Assembly: GCA_946478845.1 (NCBI GenBank)
Contig: CAMLDI010000004.1
Span: 62,001-126,000, forward strand
Reading direction: 5' to 3'
DNA from: an uncultured Paenibacillaceae bacterium
GTDB lineage: Bacteria; Bacillota; Bacilli; Aneurinibacillales; Aneurinibacillaceae
Length of the DNA stretch: 64,000 bases
Shown: piece after piece, positions 58,341 to 64,000 of the stretch
Layout of the letters: the number at the start of each line of letters is the position of its first letter
Position numbering within the stretch: the first letter of the stretch is position 1
The notes under the pieces: model-generated
Database searches by the model: none
Told to the model about the DNA's origin: nothing
What the model saw: only the letters and a program-made list of their open reading frames with translations
Made by a program: the position numbers and the translations under genes

Positions 58341-59468
58341 CTATTCCTTTGCTTTTTTTGTTAACCAGCGGGTTAAAACATCGATTGCTACAGGAATTGC
58401 TCCTTCACCAGGCTGAATTTTGCTATGGTGAAGGCCAAAGGTTGATTCCGTTCCTAACCAGAACATAAATCCAGGGATTTCTCGCAGAAGATAACCAAAG
58501 TCTTCTCCCGTCATGGCTTCCTTGCATTCAATTAACTGAACTGCCTTATCTTCTTTGACCCAGTCCATAAATTCCTTTGTCAAGTCTTCGTTATTATACA
58601 CCTGGCAATAGTTTGAACCGTAATCGATTTCTGCTGTGCATTCAAAACCTGTTTCAATCCCTTTGACTAGGGCTTCAATGCGGGATTTCACTTTTTTCAT
58701 GGAGTCCATGGAAAGAGTGCGAATGGTGCCCTCTAAACGGGATTTTTCCGCAATGACATTTTGTTTTGTGCCTCCTGTAATTTTCCCGATTGTTATGACG
58801 GCAGAATCCAGGGGGTTAATGTTGCGGGACACAATGCTTTGCAATTGGGTAGCTAAATGGGCTGCTGCAACCACCATATCATTAGCGAGATGGGGGAATG
58901 CAGCATGTCCACCTTTCCCTGTGATATCAATAAATAGTTCGGATGTATTGGCGAATAACACCCCGGGTTTGATGGCAATGCTTCCAACAGGATATTCAGG
59001 TGCAATATGCAGAGCGAAAATCATGTCTGGCCGCCATTCCTGAAATTCTTTACTTTCCAATAATGGCAGGGCACCCCCAGGGCCTTCTTCTGCAGGTTGA
59101 AAAATAAAAATCAGGTCATCGTTCACCAGTTGCTTAACAAAATGGGTAAGGACTCCCAGAGCGATAGCCATATGTAAATCATGTCCACAAGCATGCATAT
59201 AACCTGAATGAGCAGACTGGAAGGGGAGATCTGTTTCTTCTAAAATAGGAAGCCCATCCATGTCTGTGCGATAGCCAATGCGGCGTTTCGGTTTTTTTCC
59301 TGGAATTCGCACTAAAATGCCGGTCTTCCAGGTTTTTATTTCCATACGCTCTTGAGGAAGGGCAGAAAGATAATTTAAAAGAAAGGCCTGAGTTTTAAAT
59401 TCAGCAAATCCTATTTCAGGAATTTGGTGTAACTGCCTTCTGATTTCTATAAAAGGGTTTTGTTCCAT
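58341..59468 (-). CDS. N-acetyldiaminopimelate deacetylase
   Basis: 375 residues on the minus strand from the ATG at 59468, 4 nt after the dapH stop; a longer frame into dapH is not needed. M20 peptidase family: [59 protein letters not shown], metal ligands Cys, His, Glu. It removes the acetyl group from N-acetyl-LL-diaminopimelate on the way to lysine and peptidoglycan; the Bacillus counterpart ykuR follows dapH (ykuQ) likewise. Confidence 0.92.
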   Translation of the reverse strand: MEQNPFIEIRRQLHQIPEIGFAEFKTQAFLLNYLSALPQERMEIKTWKTGILVRIPGKKPKRRIGYRTDMDGLPILEETDLPFQSAHSGYMHACGHDLHMAIALGVLTHFVKQLVNDDLIFIFQPAEEGPGGALPLLESKEFQEWRPDMIFALHIAPEYPVGSIAIKPGVLFANTSELFIDITGKGGHAAFPHLANDMVVAAAHLATQLQSIVSRNINPLDSAVITIGKITGGTKQNVIAEKSRLEGTIRTLSMDSMKKVKSRIEALVKGIETGFECTAEIDYGSNYCQVYNNEDLTKEFMDWVKEDKAVQLIECKEAMTGEDFGYLLREIPGFMFWLGTESTFGLHHSKIQPGEGAIPVAIDVLTRWLTKKAKE

Positions 59469-59472
59469 TTTC

Positions 59473-60183
59473 TTATAATTGACGGAGCTCTTGTTTGATT
59501 TCTGTTTTAGATTTGGTTTTTTCATCAATTTTCTTGATGATTCTTGCAGGAGTGCCAGCTACTACAACATTTTCAGGAACATCCTCAACAACAATTGCGC
59601 CAGCTGCTACTACAGAACCCTTACCTACACGGCATCCTTCAAGGATAACGGCATTAGCGCCCACAACAACATCATCTTCAATAATAACTGGGGTTGCTGA
59701 AGGAGGCTCAATAACACCGGCGATAACAGAACCTGCACCGATATGGCAGTTTTTCCCGATGGTGCCACGGCCGCCTACAACAACGTTCATGTCAATCATT
59801 GTGCCTTCGCCGATTACTGCACCAATATTAATGGCTGCTCCCATCATGATGACCGCATTATCGCCAATGGTTACTTGATCGCGAATGATTGCACCTGGCT
59901 CAATGCGGGCTTTAATATTTTTCATATCAAGAAGAGGGATTGCAGAATTGCGGCGGTCGTTCTCAACTACATAGTCTTCAATTTTATTCTGATTTGCTTC
60001 CAAAATAGGTTGAATATCCTTCCAATCCCCAAATACAACACCAGTGTTTCCTGTAATAAAGGCTTTGCTGTCTTTACCAAAATCAATACCTTCTAAATTG
60101 CCTTTTACATATAATTTCACAGGAGTTTTCTTTTCGCTTTTTTGAATAAATTCAATGATTTGATTTGCATCCATTAATTCCAT
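59473..60183 (-). CDS. dapH: Tetrahydrodipicolinate N-acetyltransferase
   Basis: 236 residues with AAAGGAG upstream on the minus strand. N-terminal alpha/beta part, then a left-handed beta helix ([60 protein letters not shown]) and the C-terminal [11 protein letters not shown]. It acetylates tetrahydrodipicolinate with acetyl-CoA, the first step of the acetylase branch of DAP/lysine synthesis. The aminotransferase is encoded elsewhere. Confidence 0.96.
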   Translation of the reverse strand: MELMDANQIIEFIQKSEKKTPVKLYVKGNLEGIDFGKDSKAFITGNTGVVFGDWKDIQPILEANQNKIEDYVVENDRRNSAIPLLDMKNIKARIEPGAIIRDQVTIGDNAVIMMGAAINIGAVIGEGTMIDMNVVVGGRGTIGKNCHIGAGSVIAGVIEPPSATPVIIEDDVVVGANAVILEGCRVGKGSVVAAGAIVVEDVPENVVVAGTPARIIKKIDEKTKSKTEIKQELRQL

Positions 60184-60302
60184 GAATTAATCTCCTTTCA
60201 GTACTTAAAAATTCCATCCATATATTATAACAGAACATAGGTAAGGGTGGAAACACTCCCACTCTCTTGTATAGTCCGTAAGATCTTATTGGTGAAGACG
60301 TT

Positions 60303-61280
60303 TTATCTTACTTTGAGAATGATCTTACCAGTGTTCAGATTTTTCTCCATCCGTTCGTGGGCTTCATTGACTTCTTCCCATTCATAAATGGAATCGATGA
60401 CAGGAACAAGGCGCTCATCTTTAAAACGGGGGAGAGCAAAATCAATAAAGGATTGGGTTAATTCAATTTTCTTATCATTGGGTTGGGAACGAAGGGCAGT
60501 CCCAATGACTTGAAGGCGACGGAAGAGCAAAAGGCCAAGATTTAAATTTTCGGTTTTGGCTCCACCCATGGTGCCAATGATAATGAGTTTGCCATCCATG
60601 GCCAGTGACTTGATATTTTGTTCAAAATAAGAAGCGCCAATAAAGTCAAGAATGATATTGACTCCCTTACCATCAGTTAATTCCTTTACTGCAGGGGCAA
60701 AAGGGCCTTCTTTATAGTTAATGGCGTTATTGGCCCCGAGTGACAAGCATGCATCTAATTTTTCTGCACTTCCCGCTGTAACAATGGAGGTTGCACCCGC
60801 TTCTCGCACTAATTGGATCGCTGCAGTCCCTACTCCACTGGCTCCAGCATGGATTAATACTCTTTGTCCCTGCTGCAATTGGCCCAGGAAAAAGAGGTTC
60901 AGGTAAGCAGTCAGGAAAACCTCTGGAATCGCAGCGGCTTCTTCAAAGGATAAATTATCAGGAATAGGGATGGCCATTCCAGCAGGAATGGTTACCTGTT
61001 GGGCATAGCCCCCACCTGGGAGGAGGGCGCAAACCCGATCACCAGGTTTCCAACCGGCAACATTGCCTCCGACTTCTTTTACCACACCCGCCATTTCTAA
61101 ACCGATAATTTCTGAGGCGCCAGGAGGAGGGGGGTAAAGCCCTCTTTTTTGCAATAAATCAGCACGGTTTAATGCTGTTGCTTTAACATCTACAAGAAGC
61201 TCATCCTCACCAGGGCGTAAATCTTCAACATCCCCAATATAGAGGCGGGTGGAGTCTTTTTCTACCAGAATCGCTTTCAT
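60303..61280 (-). CDS. Quinone oxidoreductase-like zinc-free MDR protein (PIG3 type)
   Basis: 325 residues on the minus strand with AAAGGAGGATT upstream. GroES-like N-terminal half (ALNRADLLQKRGLYPPPPGA, GLEMAGVVKEVGG) and a Rossmann domain with GASGVGTAAIQLVREAGA. No zinc ligands, and the NRADLLQKRGLYPPP segment is typical of the TP53I3/PIG3 NADPH:quinone reductase group. Its leader contains a terminator before the ribosome binding site, suggesting attenuation. Confidence 0.9.
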   Translation of the reverse strand: MKAILVEKDSTRLYIGDVEDLRPGEDELLVDVKATALNRADLLQKRGLYPPPPGASEIIGLEMAGVVKEVGGNVAGWKPGDRVCALLPGGGYAQQVTIPAGMAIPIPDNLSFEEAAAIPEVFLTAYLNLFFLGQLQQGQRVLIHAGASGVGTAAIQLVREAGATSIVTAGSAEKLDACLSLGANNAINYKEGPFAPAVKELTDGKGVNIILDFIGASYFEQNIKSLAMDGKLIIIGTMGGAKTENLNLGLLLFRRLQVIGTALRSQPNDKKIELTQSFIDFALPRFKDERLVPVIDSIYEWEEVNEAHERMEKNLNTGKIILKVR

Positions 61281-61306
61281 AAAAAGGGAATCCTCCTTTA
61301 AAATTT

Positions 61307-61330
61307 AAAAAAAACTTGGCTAGCGCCAAG
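61307..61330 (-). terminator. Terminator inside the leader of the quinone oxidoreductase gene (attenuator)
   Basis: On the minus strand CTTGGC-GCTA-GCCAAG then eight Ts, ending about 15 nt before AAAGGAGG. It is placed between the presumed promoter and the gene. An alternative stem, plus-strand 61323-61327 with 61337-61341 (GCGCC/GGCGC), would disrupt it, as in attenuators or riboswitches. Confidence 0.65.
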
Positions 61331-61359
61331 CCTTTAGGCGCAGGCGATAGCCTTAATTG

Positions 61360-61410
61360 CACTTATGCAGATAAGATAAAATTTCTAAATCTTATCTGCG
61401 AAAAAAAATC
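61360..61410 (-). repeat. Leader hairpin sharing 25 identical bases with 27790-27814
   Basis: GCAGATAAGAT (61367-61377) and ATCTTATCTGC (61389-61399) form an 11-bp stem. It is flanked on the minus strand by CCTTAAT and ATTAAGG, which can pair around it. The block 61360-61384 is the exact reverse complement of 27790-27814. Confidence 0.7.
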
Positions 61411-61511
61411 ACGCTATTAAGGATATTTTATAGGCAATAGGTCAAAAAAGGAAGGTAAGGTCATAAATATAATAAACCTGATAAATTAGAGAGAAATGGA
61501 ATGGTGAAAAA

Positions 61512-62021
61512 TTGAACTTTTTTTTGGTGGCAGCGTCTATTCTTGTTGCGTTTACCACGTTGTTTTTCTTTGAATTGAGAAAGGAGAACCAGGACGGGAA
61601 AGGGTTCATTATTTCTTTGTTCGCCGCATTTCTATCATTTTTCATGCTCCTGTTGCCAACCGTTTTTTTCTTTATTTTGTTACTGATTGGAAACCATTAT
61701 TATCCTCAGGCCATTTCTTCTGGAGGATTAAACGATTTGGTTGCTGTTGCCCTTGCCGTTGCAGCAGGATTGCATCTTTCGGAAATCACTATTGAAAAAA
61801 TTGTGGAAGATCGAATTAAAAAAAGTCAGGGGCTTTCCTTCCTTTATTTATACAGAATGGTATTAGCGTGGGCATTATTGCTATTCTTTTCCAATTTCTT
61901 TTATCAACTCCGCTGGGATTTAAATGCGATGATGGTTATTGGGGGGGTATATTCCCTAATTGGATATGTCATGCACTGGTTCTCCCGAAAAGAAGAAGAT
62001 GTAATGAGCCAGAATATGTAA
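61512..62021 (+). CDS. Membrane protein of unknown function
   Basis: 169 residues from a TTG at 61512 with ATGGTGA upstream. Four or five hydrophobic segments (FFLVAASILVAFTTLFFFEL, FIISLFAAFLSFFMLLLPTV, LNDLVAVALAVAAGLHLSEI, MVLAWALLLFFSNFFYQLRW, MVIGGVYSLIGYVMHW). No family recognised and no catalytic motif. A terminator follows, so it is a single-gene unit. Confidence 0.75.
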   Translation: MNFFLVAASILVAFTTLFFFELRKENQDGKGFIISLFAAFLSFFMLLLPTVFFFILLLIGNHYYPQAISSGGLNDLVAVALAVAAGLHLSEITIEKIVEDRIKKSQGLSFLYLYRMVLAWALLLFFSNFFYQLRWDLNAMMVIGGVYSLIGYVMHWFSRKEEDVMSQNM

Positions 62022-62027
62022 GAAGGA

Positions 62028-62055
62028 GAGGATCCTATAAGGGGATCTTTTTTTT
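62028..62055 (+). terminator. Terminator after the membrane protein gene
   Basis: GATCC (62031-62035) pairs with GGATC (62043-62047), followed by Ts. Confidence 0.7.
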
Positions 62056-62110
62056 ATAGCAAAAGTAAACTGACGGTGAAATAAATTGCTTGATAAGTAT
62101 ACTTTATTTG

Positions 62111-62127
62111 TTGTAATATAATTACAA
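62111..62127. promoter_or_regulatory. TetR operator candidate overlapping a -10 box
   Basis: TTGTAAT-ATA-ATTACAA is a perfect 17-bp dyad with TATAAT at 62117-62122 inside it, 54 bp before the TetR gene. Flanking GTATAC motifs occur at 62095-62104 (AAGTATACTT), 62138-62146 and 62158-62165 (TGTATACA). Confidence 0.6.
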
Positions 62128-62180
62128 GTAAACTTTCAGTATACTTATTACACTTATTGTATACATTGAGGTGAATGGTG

Positions 62181-62828
62181 ATGGGTACCATTGAAAGGAA
62201 AGAAAAAGAGAAAAATCTTCGGCGGAAAGATATCATTCGTGCAGCAGAAGAGTTGTTTTTTGAAAAAGGGTACGACAGAGTTACGATGGATGAGATTGCC
62301 AAAAAAGCAGAGTATAGCAAACGAACCTTATATTCTTATTTTGAAAGTAAGGAACAGCTTTTACATGCCATTATGTATCGGGCCTACTCTACATTGAATT
62401 CATTAATCAATGTGGAACTAACTAATAAAGAACAAAGAAGTGGGCTAGAAAAATTAAAATTATTAGGAGGCGTATATATCAATTTTATCAACCTGTATCC
62501 TAAGTATTTTGAAATGATTGCTTATTACAATGGCTCTAAATGTGGGTTGCCAGAGGATGATGAATATCTGTTGGTGAGTGAACAGGAAGGTAATAAAACA
62601 TTACAAAATTTAATTCAATTTATTCATGAAGGAATTCAAGATGGCAGCATTCGCCAAGATATTGATGTGAAGAAAACCGCTTTTGTTCTTTATGCAAATA
62701 TTATTGGCATTGCCAACCTGGTATTAAATAAAGCCGGTTATTTATTGGAGCATCGGTTAATGGCGGAAGATTTTGTAGAAGAAATGTTTGGTTTTATGGA
62801 GAGGTCTATTGCAAAACATGTAAATTGA
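62181..62828 (+). CDS. TetR/AcrR family transcriptional regulator
   Basis: 215 residues from the ATG at 62181, 6 nt behind GAGGTGA. N-terminal helix-turn-helix: RKDIIRAAEELFFEKGYDRV, TMDEIAKKAEYSKRTLYSYF, ESKEQLLHAIMYRAY. The C-terminal ligand domain is unassigned. It probably represses itself and the nitroreductase-like gene 11 nt downstream through the dyad upstream. Confidence 0.92.
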   Translation: MGTIERKEKEKNLRRKDIIRAAEELFFEKGYDRVTMDEIAKKAEYSKRTLYSYFESKEQLLHAIMYRAYSTLNSLINVELTNKEQRSGLEKLKLLGGVYINFINLYPKYFEMIAYYNGSKCGLPEDDEYLLVSEQEGNKTLQNLIQFIHEGIQDGSIRQDIDVKKTAFVLYANIIGIANLVLNKAGYLLEHRLMAEDFVEEMFGFMERSIAKHVN

Positions 62829-62839
62829 GGTGATGGATA

Positions 62840-64000
62840 ATGGGGAATGTGGTAATAACACGCCGGGATTTTATAAAGGGTGCTGTAGCCCTTGGAGGGC
62901 TACTGGCTGCTGGAGGATTCTGGCGAGCATTTGATACGGGTGTATTTCAAGCAGGGAATGGCCCTGCATATGAAGCCTGGGGGAAAAACGTGAAAGGGGT
63001 AGAAGGGTTAGTCCATTCAGCCACATTGGCTGCCAATGCCCATAATACCCAGCCCTGGCATTTTAAAATCGAAAATGACGCCATTGATATTTTTGCTGAT
63101 AAAACACGAAATATCGGGACAGCAGATCCCTATTTTAGAGAGTTATACATTAGTATAGGGTGTGCATTGGAAAATTTAGTTCTTGCAGCAAAAGCTAATG
63201 GATTTGAACCACATGTAACATTGCTGCCTAATTCATTAAATGATAGCCATGTGGCTCATATTGAATTGACGGAAATAAAATCTGTGCCTTCACCCCTTTA
63301 CGATGCCATTCCCAAACGGAGGATGAATCGTGCCCCTTATGATAAGAACCGTTCCCTACCAAAAGAGATGCTGCAATCTATCGTGGATTTAAATGAAAGT
63401 CCTTCTGAAATCAAAGTGTTCTTGTTTGATTCTGCAAAAGACAAAGAAAAGATTGGAAATGGGATGATTCAGGCTACGGAAGCATTTATTGCGGATCAGG
63501 ATCAGGTGCGAGATGATACCAGATGGATGCGGCAGTCCTGGGAAACAATCAACGAAAAAAAAGACGGCATTACGCTGGATGCTCAGGGATTGCCTGGATG
63601 GATGTTAACCATAGCGAAAATGTTGCCTCCTATGTCTCCGGAACAAAATAATAAATACTGGTTAAGCAATGTCAAAGAGAAGCAAATTCCAACAGCTGCC
63701 GCTTTTGGCTTCATTGCTGTACGAAATTTATACAGCATTCAACAAGTGGTGAAAGCCGGACAATTGTGGCAAAGAATTCAACTCTTTGGAACAACAAAAG
63801 GCCTTGGCATGCACATCTTAAACCAGCTTTCTGAGCGTCGGGACCGGGAGATTTCTCTGGGGATTGAGCCAGTTTTCGGAAAGAAAATAATTGAAATTTT
63901 AGGAGATTCTAATTGGAATAGTGTTATTCAGTTTCGTCTCGGGTATCCAACTGTAGAACCTCATCATAGTCCAAGACGCCCCTTATCTGAAGTAATAATC
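62840..64000 (+). CDS. Acg-type nitroreductase family protein with Tat signal, 3' end missing
   Basis: The frame is open from the ATG at 62840 to the last base (387 codons), so the gene continues outside. GAGGTGATGG is the ribosome binding site. A twin-arginine signal (TRRDFIKGAVALGGLLAAGG) precedes a nitroreductase-like domain with LAANAHNTQPWHFKI, the flavin-site motif of Acg/nitroreductase proteins. Tat export of a folded FMN protein to the cell surface is inferred. Substrate unknown; the TetR gene before it suggests induction by a small molecule. Confidence 0.82.
   Translation, partial: MGNVVITRRDFIKGAVALGGLLAAGGFWRAFDTGVFQAGNGPAYEAWGKNVKGVEGLVHSATLAANAHNTQPWHFKIENDAIDIFADKTRNIGTADPYFRELYISIGCALENLVLAAKANGFEPHVTLLPNSLNDSHVAHIELTEIKSVPSPLYDAIPKRRMNRAPYDKNRSLPKEMLQSIVDLNESPSEIKVFLFDSAKDKEKIGNGMIQATEAFIADQDQVRDDTRWMRQSWETINEKKDGITLDAQGLPGWMLTIAKMLPPMSPEQNNKYWLSNVKEKQIPTAAAFGFIAVRNLYSIQQVVKAGQLWQRIQLFGTTKGLGMHILNQLSERRDREISLGIEPVFGKKIIEILGDSNWNSVIQFRLGYPTVEPHHSPRRPLSEVII

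Overview
The window is a continuous piece of a chromosome from a spore-former-type Bacillota, order Bacillales. This is inferred from gene order and content: ftsEX - M23 hydrolase - ctpB - minJ - csbA - uvrBA; hprK - lgt - ppaX - acyltransferase; the hisZ-to-hisIE operon; TPR - trxB - rapZ - yvcK - whiA - crh - clpP; rpoN - glutaredoxin - gapA - pgk - tpiA - gpmI - eno; secG - esterase - rnr - smpB - ssrA. These follow Bacillus/Geobacillus arrangements that I know. Shine-Dalgarno sites are strong, TTG and GTG starts are common, and intrinsic terminators abound. Two S-layer-homology proteins suggest a cell wall carrying an S-layer. I cannot name the species.

Layout. 1-5.9 kb is an accessory region: the end of a C39-like peptidase, an ECF sigma/anti-sigma pair followed by three tandem YfjL/DUF3139-like membrane proteins (the third broken), a PadR-HAAS regulatory pair with a striking 19-bp dyad, and an XRE regulator. 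6.1-20.8 kb is core: cell division and wall remodelling, septum placement, nucleotide excision repair, carbon-catabolite signalling (HprK), lipoprotein maturation, and a CorA-like transporter. 20.8-27.3 kb is the his operon behind a good sigma-A promoter, with an 8-nt tandem repeat in its leader. 27.3-30.5 kb is a loose accessory stretch with dispersed repeats, GNRA-loop hairpins, very small membrane-protein genes that need hand annotation, an HtrA-like protease without a PDZ domain, and a decayed ABC-transporter fragment.

30.5-46.3 kb is core metabolism and regulation: TPR protein, thioredoxin reductase, RapZ/YvcK/WhiA/Crh, ClpP with a CtsR operator, sigma-54, and a complete lower-glycolysis operon that lacks the usual cggR repressor gene. 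46.4-52.8 kb holds a YkvI-like transporter, SecG, two tandem esterases, RNase R, SmpB and tmRNA, i.e. export plus trans-translation and RNA quality control. 52.8-57.1 kb has a glycosyltransferase, an orphan NarL-type response regulator, a perfect 42-nt palindrome, and two SLH-domain secreted proteins; the first has a leader that can fold as a three-way junction over its ribosome binding site. 57-64 kb, mostly on the minus strand, has a lipase, the acetylated-DAP lysine/peptidoglycan-precursor pair dapH plus deacetylase, a quinone oxidoreductase with an attenuator-like leader, a membrane protein, and a TetR regulator followed by a Tat-exported Acg-type nitroreductase that runs off the end.

No CRISPR array, rRNA, tRNA, transposase or phage module was seen. 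The best candidates for undescribed biology are RNA-level: the S-layer leader at 54.76-54.86 kb, the attenuator leader at 61.3-61.4 kb that shares a 25-nt identical block with 27.8 kb, and the dispersed repeat of about 30 nt at 4.0, 5.9, 27.4, 27.5 and 28.7 kb. All need comparative or experimental confirmation.
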